Positions 1-7,100 of a DNA stretch of 30,392 nt are shown here, piece by piece. The notes under the pieces are model-generated. The model did no database searches and was not told the origin of the DNA. It saw only the letters and a list, made by a program, of their open reading frames with translations. Source of the stretch: an uncultured Bacteroidales bacterium (GTDB lineage: Bacteria > Bacteroidota > Bacteroidia > Bacteroidales > UBA932); the NCBI GenBank assembly GCA_937900465.1, contig CALCEJ010000023.1, forward strand, positions 1 through 30,392, written 5' to 3'. How positions within the stretch are numbered: the stretch's first letter is position 1; every line of letters starts with the position of its first letter. Position numbers and translations under genes: made by a program.

Positions 1-49
1 GCGACCACCGAGATCTACACTCTTTCCCTACACGACGCTCTTCCGATCT
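1..49. other. Illumina TruSeq universal adapter (contaminating sequence)
   Basis: The first 49 bases equal the last 49 bases of the 58-nt Illumina TruSeq universal adapter/P5 primer, ending in the diagnostic GACGCTCTTCCGATCT. This is library sequence left on the contig end, not genome. Real sequence begins at base 50. The last six or seven residues of the apparent sigma-factor reading frame are translated from it and should be discarded. Confidence 0.98.
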
Positions 50-366
50 GATGACTCTTCTCCGGCAAGGTCTTCGAGGAATAGCAGTTCCTCTTCCCGT
101 GTCAATCCGGAATTGATCTCCAAGACGGTATTCTTGTAACTGAGACGCTTCAGGTGATCAAGGCAACGATTCCTTGTCATTGTAAAGATCAGCGGATGCC
201 ACGTCTCCGATTCCTTGCCCTGATACTTCTCCCAGAAACGGATGAACGTGTCCTGGACAAGGTCCTCTGCAATCTTGTCATCGCCTAATATACGGGCAGC
301 GAATGCCACCATTCTTGGGGCATACTCGTAATAAAGTCTTTCAAATGCCGATTTGTTGAGAATCAT
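50..366 (-). CDS. ECF RNA polymerase sigma factor, 3' end missing (contig edge)
   Basis: About 105 genuine N-terminal residues of an extracytoplasmic-function sigma-70 factor. Region 2 is clear: FERLYYEYAPRMVAFAARIL, then DKIAEDLVQDTFIRFWEK (core binding), then FTMTRNRCLDHLKR (-10 recognition). Region 4 would lie beyond base 50 and is lost because the contig ends in adapter. The start ATG at 366 lies one base after the stop of the upstream lipoprotein gene, so the two are probably co-transcribed. In this phylum such factors usually pair with a FecR-type anti-sigma factor; none is visible, but it would lie off the contig. Which genes it controls cannot be told. Confidence 0.9.
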
Positions 367-367
367 A

Positions 368-994
368 TCAAGGCATCTTGGCGCGGAAAAGCATATCCGG
401 CTTGTGGAAGTCGGGAGCTTTGTCGTCGCTGGGGATTGCAGAATACCAGTTTACGGTGCCGTCCTCACGGAAATCTGCGCGGAATACGCCCATACTGAAT
501 CCGCCTTCGAGATCAAGCCCGAGACTGCGGAGTTCCTCCTTCGAAACCCTTCCGGCGATGAGGTATCCCTTATCCGTTATCTTGGAGAAGAGGTCCATAG
601 TGCTGAAATTCCATCCATAATCCATTTCTCGATAGTACTTTGACGAGTAGTCGAGAACCCTTCCATCCGGATCGATCTCGGCACAATAATATATGTCCAT
701 CTCCGGCCTCGGGGAAAAGAATATTTCTACCCTGTCTTCCGGCTCCACGTCCTTTTCTTCTTTGAAACCATCCTTGAGCGTGACGGTAGGGTCGATGACG
801 TCGTAGTAGAAGTAAAAGTAGTCTTCTCCGGCGAAACATCCGAAGACAGTATTGTCCTCAAGACCGTCCCATGGCGCATGGAGGCCAAGTATGGTCGAAT
901 CTTCACCAACGGTGAAAACCTTCTCCTTCGAGTCCGTACAAGCGCCGGTGAGGACTGCCAGAGTTGCGGCAACAGCAAATAATTTCTTATTCAT
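368..994 (-). CDS. Lipoprotein with CBM9-like (DOMON-type) carbohydrate-binding fold
   Basis: 208 residues from ATG 994. This start is chosen because it gives a signal peptide, MNKKLFAVAATLAVLTGAC, with lipobox LTGAC; the frame stays open upstream to 1078 but without signal-peptide character. After the Cys the protein resembles bacterial CBM9-like domains: VEPEDRVEIFFSPRPEMDIYY, AEIDPDGRVLDYSSK, and a C-terminal FSMGVFRADF...NWYSAIPSDDKAPDFHKPDMLFRA. The late W/H residues and the DRVEIFF strand are usual for this fold. It is probably an envelope lipoprotein that binds a glycan or similar ligand; the ligand is unknown. It lies one base ahead of the ECF sigma gene. The -7 promoter box is only 5 nt from the ATG, predicting a nearly leaderless message. 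Confidence 0.8.
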   Translation of the reverse strand: MNKKLFAVAATLAVLTGACTDSKEKVFTVGEDSTILGLHAPWDGLEDNTVFGCFAGEDYFYFYYDVIDPTVTLKDGFKEEKDVEPEDRVEIFFSPRPEMDIYYCAEIDPDGRVLDYSSKYYREMDYGWNFSTMDLFSKITDKGYLIAGRVSKEELRSLGLDLEGGFSMGVFRADFREDGTVNWYSAIPSDDKAPDFHKPDMLFRAKMP

Positions 995-999
995 GGAAG

Positions 1000-1007
1000 C
1001 AAAAGTA
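1000..1007 (-). promoter_or_regulatory. Bacteroidota -7 box for the CBM9-like lipoprotein
   Basis: Minus-strand TACTTTTG matches TAnnTTTG. It ends 5 nt before the ATG at 994, so transcription should begin at or within a base or two of the start codon. I see no good -33 TTTG at the expected distance. Confidence 0.6.
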
Positions 1008-1009
1008 CA

Positions 1010-1055
1010 TTTTTTTTGGATAAATAAGTATATATTTTTTTTGGATAAATGAGTA
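1010..1055. repeat. Two 21-bp direct repeats between divergent promoters
   Basis: Copies at 1010-1030 and 1035-1055 each consist of eight T, then GGATAAAT, then A or G, then AGTA; they differ at one base. They start 25 bp apart and fill the space between the CBM9-lipoprotein -7 box (1000-1007) and the galE -7 box (1054-1061). They could be a paired binding site or a slippage duplication in an AT-rich promoter region. Confidence 0.75.
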
Positions 1056-1061
1056 AATTTG
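1054..1061 (+). promoter_or_regulatory. -7 box of galE promoter
   Basis: TAAATTTG matches TAnnTTTG and ends 21 nt before the galE ATG, a normal leader length here. No convincing -33 TTTG is seen 19-20 nt upstream; that position falls in the TATA between the two direct repeats. Confidence 0.6.
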
Positions 1062-1082
1062 TCGCCGCATAATAACACTTAT

Positions 1083-2114
1083 ATGAAAAAAACTGTTCTT
1101 GTTTCCGGCGGTGCCGGATTTATCGGAAGCCACGTTACCGTCGAACTTGTCGAGGCAGGCTATGATGTCGTGGTTGCGGACAATATGTCCAATTGCGACT
1201 TGACCTGCTTTGAGGGAGTCACGAAGATTATCGGAAAGCGTCTTCCCTTCGTGGAGATGGACTTCTGCGATATGGACGCGGTGACAAAGCTCTTCTCGGA
1301 CTATAAGATTGACGCGGTCATTCACTTCGCCGCATTCAAAGCTGTGGGTGAGTCTGTCGCTGAACCCCTTAAGTACTACAAGAACAACCTGATAAGTTTC
1401 CTCAACGTCCTTGAGGCAGCGAAGTCATCCGGCGGATGCAACGTACTGTTCTCATCCTCCGCGACTGTTTACGGCGAGCCAGACACCGTTCCCGTCACGG
1501 AAGCAACCCCCCGTAAACCTGCGATGTCTCCTTACGGTAATACCAAGACGATGTGTGAGGACATCCTTCGCGACACCGTCAAGGCATCCGGCGGCATCCT
1601 CAAGGGAATCCTTCTCCGCTATTTCAACCCTATCGGGGCCCATCCCTCCGCCCTTATCGGCGAACTGCCTCGCGGCGTCCCCAACAACCTCGTCCCCTTC
1701 ATTACCCAGACCGCAATCGGAAAGCGCGAATGCCTCTCCGTCTTCGGTAACGACTATCCTACCCCTGACGGAACCTGCCAGAGGGACTATATCGATATAG
1801 TCGATCTCGCAAAGGCCCATGTCTTCGCCGTTACCCGTATGATGGAAGGGAAGATGAAGAAGGACTGCGAAGTGTTCAATGTGGGTACCGGCCGTCCTGT
1901 TTCCGTACTGGAACTCGTCAACGCCTTCGAGAAGGTTAACGGTGTGAAGCTCAACTGGAAGTTCGCTCCCCGCCGTCCCGGCGACGTTACTGCAATTTGG
2001 GCGGATCCTACCCTTGCGAACGAGGAGATGGGCTGGAAAGCGACTCGCAGCGTGGAGGAAACCCTCCGTGCCGCGTGGGCTTGGGAAAAGCATCTGAAGG
2101 AACTTGGAAAATAA
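1083..2114 (+). CDS. galE: UDP-glucose 4-epimerase
   Basis: 343 residues. Interconverts UDP-glucose and UDP-galactose using bound NAD (Leloir pathway and supply of surface-sugar precursors) in the cytoplasm. The N-terminal Rossmann motif GGAGFIGSH is at residues 10-18. The SDR catalytic set is present: Ser in LFSSSATVYGEP and the YGNTK (YxxxK) pair. Other family landmarks are HFAAFKAVGESV, RYFNPIGAHPSALIGE, DGTCQRDYIDIVDLAKAH and FNVGTGRPVSVLEL. Length is typical of bacterial GalE. ATG 1083 is chosen because MKKTVLVSGG puts the dinucleotide motif at the usual distance; an upstream TTG at 1059 overlaps the promoter box and is unlikely. It stands alone, followed by a tRNA with its own promoter. 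Confidence 0.96.
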   Translation: MKKTVLVSGGAGFIGSHVTVELVEAGYDVVVADNMSNCDLTCFEGVTKIIGKRLPFVEMDFCDMDAVTKLFSDYKIDAVIHFAAFKAVGESVAEPLKYYKNNLISFLNVLEAAKSSGGCNVLFSSSATVYGEPDTVPVTEATPRKPAMSPYGNTKTMCEDILRDTVKASGGILKGILLRYFNPIGAHPSALIGELPRGVPNNLVPFITQTAIGKRECLSVFGNDYPTPDGTCQRDYIDIVDLAKAHVFAVTRMMEGKMKKDCEVFNVGTGRPVSVLELVNAFEKVNGVKLNWKFAPRRPGDVTAIWADPTLANEEMGWKATRSVEETLRAAWAWEKHLKELGK

Positions 2115-2134
2115 ATTTTTTCGTTATACCTTTG
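2104..2134 (+). promoter_or_regulatory. Promoter of tRNA-Val
   Basis: TTGG at 2104-2107 (-33) is 19 nt from TACCTTTG at 2127-2134 (-7), close to the consensus TTTG-n19-TAnnTTTG. The -33 element lies in the last codons of galE. The start of transcription should be about 20 nt before the mature tRNA 5' end. Confidence 0.75.
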
Positions 2135-2159
2135 CAGTCCCGTTCCCGAATGGGACTCC

Positions 2160-2234
2160 GGGCGCATAGCTCAGCTGGTTCAGAGCACCTGCCTTACAAG
2201 CAGGGGGTCGGCGGTTCGAATCCGTCTGCGCCCA
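2160..2234 (+). tRNA. tRNA-Val (anticodon TAC)
   Basis: A 75-nt cloverleaf. Acceptor GGGCGCA (2160-2166) pairs with TGCGCCC (2227-2233) and the discriminator base is A. The D-stem GCTC/GAGC encloses AGCTGGTTCA, the anticodon stem CCTGC/GCAGG holds loop CTTACAA with anticodon TAC, and the T-arm contains GTTCGAATC. CCA is not encoded; the next bases are CGA. Its own strong -7 box lies upstream. Confidence 0.96.
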
Positions 2235-2242
2235 CGAAACCG

Positions 2243-2270
2243 AAACGCCCCTGCGACAGCAGGGGTGTTT
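2243..2270 (+). terminator. Hairpin terminator after tRNA-Val
   Basis: A 12-bp stem: AAACGCCCCTGC (2243-2254), loop GACA, GCAGGGGTGTTT (2259-2270), with one G-T pair, starting 8 nt after the mature tRNA end. Only a short T stretch follows the stem, so it may need the following hairpins for full effect. Confidence 0.65.
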
Positions 2271-2326
2271 TGGTATCAGGAGGCCGGCGCCGGGTTTACC
2301 CGAGCGCAGGTCTCCTGATACCAAAA
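2268..2326. repeat. Perfect 15-bp inverted repeat with internal hairpin
   Basis: The left arm at 2268-2282 (TTTTGGTATCAGGAG) is exactly complementary to 2312-2326, enclosing 29 nt. Inside the loop CGGGT/ACCCG forms a smaller stem. The ACCAAAAC end continues into the next palindrome (2321-2353), whose CCAAAACGGGCCGGA start recurs at 2414-2428. Confidence 0.8.
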
Positions 2327-2396
2327 CGGGCCGGAGAATCCGGCGTTTTGGTTTCAAGTGCCCCCGCGGCGAGCGGCAGACGGATAGCGCGAAGCG

Positions 2397-2418
2397 GAAT
2401 CCGCCTGCGCCCACCAAA
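2397..2418 (+). repeat. Degenerate copy of the tRNA-Val 3' end
   Basis: These 22 bases match tRNA positions 2218-2239 (T-arm 3' side, acceptor 3' strand and following bases) at 20 of 22, offset 179 bp. Unlike the real tRNA this copy reads CGCCCACCA, that is, with an encoded CCA. A second shorter copy, 2431-2443, matches tRNA 2220-2232 at 12 of 13. Neither has a matching 5' half, so they are remnants and not tRNA genes. Confidence 0.7.
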
Positions 2419-2474
2419 ACGGGCCGGAGGATCCTTCTGCGCCGTAGGGAGGTGTGTGGGATTAAAGTGCGTTT

Positions 2475-2549
2475 GGTGGGACATTATTCGACCCACCTTC
2501 TGCATTTTACCCCCTATTTTGCGGTTGGTGGGTCAGTTTTCGACCCACC
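2475..2549. repeat. Tandem GGTGGG(TC)/(GA)CCCACC stem-loops
   Basis: Stem-loop 1 is GGTGGG 2475-2480 with CCCACC 2492-2497. Stem-loop 2 is a perfect 8-bp pair, GGTGGGTC 2527-2534 with GACCCACC 2542-2549, loop AGTTTTC. They lie 52 bp apart, and each is followed by CTTCYGCA. The position between convergent transcripts fits bidirectional terminators or a dispersed extragenic palindrome. Confidence 0.6.
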
Positions 2550-2585
2550 TTCCGCACCTGCACAAAAAAAATTTTGACTATTGTC

Positions 2586-3101
2586 TCAGGAGGCCTTTCC
2601 GAAGTTCCATACTTTTATGCTCTCATAGCCTTCGGAGATCTCCCGGTTGGTGTTTCGATCGTCCAAAGTGAAGAATAGATAGTCATCTTCGAGGGCGCTT
2701 CCCCGGTAGAGAATCCTAAGATACTCGTCCTTTAGTGCCAGCTTCACACATTCACGGTGCATTGTAAGGAAACGGTATAAAAGCGGGAGGGCAGGGAAGT
2801 CGCAACTCTCCCCTTGGAGCCAGAGACCATCCGGGCAGAAGGTGCAGACCAGGGCTGCGTTCTCGAACTCAATATAGGCTTCCCGGGGGTAGCCGACACT
2901 TAGGAGGAACCTTGCGAATCTCTCGTGGGCGCGGCTTCGGGCCATCAGCCAGCCACTCTCGTTCCCGACGCTCTCCCACTCGGATTCAAGCCGGGCGATC
3001 CGTTCCCGGAAAGGGATGGAAAGTTCGTTGACGAGGGAAGGGATCATACGCAGCTCACCATTCTCAGTCCAGGCGACAAGCGTGTAATTTTTGTTTGGCA
3101 T
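2586..3101 (-). CDS. Conserved-looking hypothetical protein
   Basis: 171 residues from ATG 3101. I do not recognise the family. There is no signal peptide or membrane segment, and composition is that of a folded, mostly helical cytosolic protein. The stretch RARAHERFARFLLSVGYPREAYIEFENAALVC, read as ARSRAHERFARFLLSVGYPR then EAYIEFENAALVC, looks like a TPR-type helical hairpin. Two Cys lie close together in ALVCTFCPDG. It is monocistronic, with a TATCTTTG promoter box about 130 bp upstream and a long structured leader, and faces galE/tRNA. A real gene by start, length and composition; function unknown. Confidence 0.75.
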   Translation of the reverse strand: MPNKNYTLVAWTENGELRMIPSLVNELSIPFRERIARLESEWESVGNESGWLMARSRAHERFARFLLSVGYPREAYIEFENAALVCTFCPDGLWLQGESCDFPALPLLYRFLTMHRECVKLALKDEYLRILYRGSALEDDYLFFTLDDRNTNREISEGYESIKVWNFGKAS

Positions 3102-3230
3102 AATGCAACAGTATTTAAAAGAACGTCCTCGGTTCCCCGGCCCCCCAGGGTACAGTTTACCCTGAGCGCAATGCTCGGTAGGGGCCTTCGCCCGAGTTTC
3201 AAAATACCGTTGTCTTGGAAAAATCTGCTA
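3102..3230 (-). promoter_or_regulatory. Long structured 5' leader of the 2586-3101 gene
   Basis: If transcription starts just after the box at 3231-3238, the message has about 120 nt of leader. It can fold as CTCGG/CCGAG around 3174-3196, GAGC/GCTC at 3164-3176 (partly competing) and a 7-bp stem CAGGGTA/TACCCTG at 3146-3152 with 3158-3164, followed by a G/C-rich run. It matches no riboswitch I know. It shares GTTTACCC(T)GAGCGCA with 2294-2308, so part may be a dispersed palindromic repeat. Confidence 0.4.
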
Positions 3231-3238
3231 CAAAGATA
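3231..3238 (-). promoter_or_regulatory. -7 box for the 2586-3101 gene
   Basis: Minus-strand TATCTTTG matches TAnnTTTG exactly. No clear -33 TTTG. It lies 130 nt upstream of the start codon, unlike the 5-45 nt seen for other genes in the window. Confidence 0.55.
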
Positions 3239-3307
3239 GATATAATTTTGAAATGTCCATTCACCGGGACCTGAATCTTCTTCCCCGTCGTGACGGTCCC
3301 GCAGCCT

Positions 3308-4051
3308 CTACTTCTGCCCGATAAACATCCGGCAAAGGCCCATCGAGAAGGTCCTGAAGCGGACGGATGAGAAGCCGGCCTCCTGCATAATCCGGCAGAA
3401 CTGCTCAGGGGAGGGGAATGCCTTCACAGAGGCAGGAAGGTACTTATAAGCAGCTTTGTCGCCCGAAATGCGTCCCCCGATCCAAGGCATTACCTTAAAG
3501 AAATATAGCCCGTAAAGGAAACGCAGGACCTTGCCGCGCGGCATCGAAAGCTCCAGGATGACGGCTTTCCCGCCGGGGCGGAGAACCCTCAGAAATTCCC
3601 TGAGGCCCGTTTCCCTGTGTTCGAAATTCCGTATTCCAAAGGCGCAGCTCACCCTGTCGAAGGAGCCGTCTTCGAAAGGAAGATTCTCCCCGTCAGCCAC
3701 CATCAGACGGATTTGGACGGGCTGTCCGGTCCGGTCCGTTGCCGGTGGTGTCTCAGAAAGCACCACCTGCGACACTTTACGCACCTTTTCCGCCACAAGC
3801 GCCAGCATCCCTTCCGAGATGTCCGCGCCGGTAACGACGGACCCGGGGGCAGCGGCACGGGCGATGGAGATGGTCGAGTCCCCGGTTCCGCAGGCGATAT
3901 CGAGGATGCGCTGCGGCGTGCCGTCGACGATTTCGCCAAGGGCCCGGCGTCTCCAGGCCTTGTCAACGCTGAGGGACATCAGGTGGTTGAGCCTGTCGTA
4001 GGACGGGGCGATGGAGTCGAACATCCGGCGTATGTTTTCCTTCTTGGGCAT
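3308..4051 (-). CDS. menG: Demethylmenaquinone methyltransferase (UbiE/MenG)
   Basis: 247 residues. C-methylates demethylmenaquinone with S-adenosylmethionine as the last step of menaquinone synthesis. The UbiE family pattern is complete: FDSIAPSYDRLNHLMSLSVDKAWRRRAL at the N-terminus, SAM motif I ILDIACGTGDSTISIA, GADISEGMLALV, the ENLPFEDGSFDRVSCAFGIRNF signature, LREFLRVLRPGG and C-terminal LYFFKVMPWIGGRISGDKAAYKYLPASVKAFPSPEQF, each at the usual spacing. Because the phylum uses menaquinone, menG is the better name than ubiE. The -7 box lies 7 nt before ATG 4051, predicting an almost leaderless message. It is divergent from the DUF2723 gene. Confidence 0.95.
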   Translation of the reverse strand: MPKKENIRRMFDSIAPSYDRLNHLMSLSVDKAWRRRALGEIVDGTPQRILDIACGTGDSTISIARAAAPGSVVTGADISEGMLALVAEKVRKVSQVVLSETPPATDRTGQPVQIRLMVADGENLPFEDGSFDRVSCAFGIRNFEHRETGLREFLRVLRPGGKAVILELSMPRGKVLRFLYGLYFFKVMPWIGGRISGDKAAYKYLPASVKAFPSPEQFCRIMQEAGFSSVRFRTFSMGLCRMFIGQK

Positions 4052-4058
4052 TACCCGG

Positions 4059-4092
4059 CAAAGATACGGGAAAAAATGGTTATATTTGCAAA
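4059..4092 (-). promoter_or_regulatory. menG promoter, interlocked with the divergent one
   Basis: Minus-strand -7 box TATCTTTG at 4066-4059. A minus-strand TTTG at 4092-4089 lies 22 nt further upstream and could serve as -33. That TTTG is half of the palindrome TTTGCAAA (4085-4092), whose other half completes the plus-strand -7 box of the divergent gene. Confidence 0.55.
4081..4088 (+). promoter_or_regulatory. -7 box of the DUF2723 gene
   Basis: TATATTTG matches TAnnTTTG and ends 23 nt before ATG 4112. It overlaps the putative -33 region of menG, so the two promoters probably interfere. Confidence 0.6.
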
Positions 4093-4111
4093 CTCTACGT
4101 CGACAAACGAA

Positions 4112-7100
4112 ATGGACAAGAAAAAATTCAATATCTGGAACAGGGTCGTCGCCGCGGTGGTGTTTCTCATCAGCGCCGTGACATACCTTTCCACCATAGA
4201 ACCCACCGCATCCTTCTGGGACTGCGGCGAATTCATAGCATCGTCATACAAACTGGAGGTCGGACATCCCCCGGGAAACCCCGTTTTCCAGCTGTTCGCC
4301 AGAGTTTTCACCATCCCGGTGAAGCCAGAGCACGCCGCAGTCGCAGTAAATGCGATGAATGCGATCCTGTCAGCCCTTACCATATTCTTCCTCTATCTGA
4401 CAATAGTCTTTTTCACCAAGAGGATTATTAGAGGACGCTCTGCTGGTGAGTGTATCGCGATATTCGGAGCCGGAGCGGTAGGCGCCCTTGCGTACTGCTT
4501 CTCCGACACCTTCTGGTTCTCTGCGGTTGAAGGCGAGGTTTACGCTATGTCCTCGCTGTTCACGGCACTCGTTTTCTGGGCGATGTGCAAGTGGTATGAG
4601 GAGGCGGACGAGCCCCACGCGAACCGCTGGATAGTACTGATAGCGCTTCTGATGGGCCTCTCGATAGGTATCCACCTCCTGAACCTGCTGACCATTCCGG
4701 CGTTCGTGTTTATGTACTACTACCGGAAGAACGAGGACAGGAAAATCGGATTCTGGAAGCTTGTCGGAATCTTTATGATAGGCGTAGTCATCGAGGCTAT
4801 GCTTGTATTCCTGTTTATCCCATACCTTCCGAAACTTGCCGCATTCTTTGACCGGATCTTCGTCAACGGCTTCGGACTCCCTTACAACAGCGGAGCGCTG
4901 TTCTTTATGGTCGCGCTGCTCTCGCTGTGCTTCTGGGGCCTGTTCGTTACGCTTAAGAAGGAAAAGGTGTTCTGGAACACGGTCCTTCTCTGCGTGACTA
5001 CCCTTGTGATAGGCTTCTCGCTGTTCTCGATAGTGATTATCCGCTCCAGCGTAAAGACCCCGACAAACGAGTATCAGCCTGACAACCCCTACACGCTTGT
5101 CCGCTACCTCAGCCGCGAACAGTACGGCAGTACGCCCCTTATCTACGGCCAGTACTTCGATGCGCCCTACGACCTTAAACTGGGAAAATACTGGGCCCCT
5201 CTCGACGGGAAATATGTCCACGCGGACGCCCCTGCAGACGCGGAGTACAAGAGCGAAGGGAAGATGTTCTTCCCCCGTATGTGGAGCAATGCTGACCAGC
5301 GCTACATAGACTTCTACCTCAGCTATACCGAGGGCAAGGGAACCAAGGTCCGGGGCGCCCAGTACCGAAAGCCCACTTTCGGAGCCAATATGGCCTACTT
5401 CTTCGACTATCAGCTCAACTGGATGTACTGGCGCTACTTTATGTGGAACTTCGTCGGACGCCAGAACGATGTCCACAGCCCGGCCCCCGGGGATATTTTC
5501 CACGGAAACTGGGAAAGCGGTATCCGCTTCCTGGACGAGTTCCGCCTTGGAGACCAGAGCGACGCCCCCCCGACACTGGCGGAGAACAAGGGTAAGAATC
5601 ACTATTTCTTCCTTCCCCTGCTGCTTGGTATCATCGGCCTTGTATGGCAGTTTGAAAAGGACAAGAGGGGCAGCTGGATCGTGTTCCTGATGTTCTTTAT
5701 GACGGGAATCGCGATTGTACTGTACCTCAACCAGCCGCCCTATCAGGTCCGTGAACGGGACTATGCCTATGCCGGCTCGTTCTATATGTTCTCGATATGG
5801 ATAGGTTTCGCCGTAGCGGCGCTTTACGACTGGATTTCCAGCGCGTCGAAGCACTCTCCGGCCATTGCGGGCGCCGTTACGGCTGCGTGCCTTTTCGTTC
5901 CCGGCATTATGGCTGCGGAAAACTGGGATGACCACGACAGGTCGAACCGCGCCACTGCCGTTGAGATGGCGTACAACTATCTGAATTCCGTGGGCCCGAA
6001 CGGATATCTGATCACCCACGGCGACAACGACACCTTCCCCCTGTGGTACATCCAGGAAATCGAAGGCGTCCGGACGGATGTCCGCGTCGTGAACACGTCC
6101 CTGCTTGGTACTGACTGGTATATCGACCAGATGAAATGGGCCTCGAACGAAAGCAAACCCCTGCCTCTTACCGTGCCCAAGAAGCAGTACCTCTATGGCA
6201 CGAACGAGTTCGTATATATCGCTTATGATGACGGTTCTCCGATGCTGCTGAGCGACGTTATGGACGTATTCAAGGACCCGAGGCACAAGGTCGAACTGAC
6301 CCGCGGCAGGAAGGCGGATTTCATCTGCGCAAGGAAACTGGTAATCCCCGTCAATAAAGAGAACGTCCTTAAATACGGAATTCTCGACGAGGCTTTTGCC
6401 GATGAGATTCCCGAGACCATAACTCTTACCATCTCCGAGGACAAGAACTACCTCTCGAAGCCGGAACTGTTCCTTCTGGACCTCCTGTCGAACTACGAGT
6501 GGGACAGGCCCCTGAATATGCTCAATATGGGCGGGGACCTTAATGTCGGAATCAAGGATTACCTTATGTTCGACGGCTTCTCCTACCGTTTCGTGCCCAT
6601 AAAGAACAAGATCACTGCCACCGACGCTGGCAAGGTCGATGCAATGGACCTTTACCGGAAGTTTACCGACGGGACTTTCAAATGGGACGCGCTGAGCCGG
6701 GAGGATTACTTCGTGGACTATCAGAACATCTATACTTTTATGGGCGTCCTGTCCCAGAGACAGCTTTACCTGACGGTCGCGAACGCGCTTATAGACATCT
6801 ACGAAGATGACAAGGCCATTGAGATCCTTGACCTCTGCCAGGAGCGCGTCCCCGAATCGCAGTTCCCTCTGGAGACAATACCTCTGGGATTCGTGTCGAA
6901 TGACTATATGGTCGTCCAGATGGCGGAGAATTACTACTATCTCGGGGAGAAGGAGAAGGGGCGCGATCTCGCCGTACGTATGTGTGACGAACTGATGACT
7001 ACCTGCGCCTTCTACCTCCGCTTCCTCGTCGCCGGACAGTCGTCGTTCGAATCCGCGGCAAAGGCGCTTATGTATATGGCCGATGTAATGGACAAATACG

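Larger units (their letters stand above)
2235..2585. other. Gene-free palindromic region after tRNA-Val
   Basis: About 350 bp without a credible gene; reading frames across it are shadows. In order it holds a terminator-like hairpin (2243-2270), a perfect 15-bp inverted repeat (2268-2282 with 2312-2326), a hairpin with CCAAAACG/CGTTTTGG ends (2321-2353), degenerate copies of the tRNA 3' end (2397-2418 and 2431-2443), two GGTGGG/CCCACC stem-loops 52 bp apart, and an A-run before the convergent gene. It separates plus-strand galE/tRNA from a minus-strand gene, so some hairpins probably end transcription from both sides. Confidence 0.7.

Noticed and set aside
2124..2417. Minus-strand frame of 97 codons over tRNA-Val
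   Set aside because: Contains the translated complement of the tRNA and inverted repeats; this is a frequent false call at tRNA genes.
2160..2443. A complete integrated element flanked by tRNA-derived att sites
   Set aside because: Only about 180-210 bp separate the tRNA end from its partial copies, with no integrase or cargo gene. At most this is a scar, so it is reported only as an observation.
1997..2671. A 224-codon plus-strand frame running through the tRNA and the palindromic region
   Set aside because: It passes through galE, a tRNA and hairpins; the product is low-complexity Arg/Pro/Gly sequence.
4370..6286. A 638-codon open frame on the minus strand
   Set aside because: It lies wholly antisense to the DUF2723 gene, whose membrane segments and motifs are real. 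The antisense product is an Arg/Val/His-rich string without a domain; it is a by-product of GC-rich codon usage.
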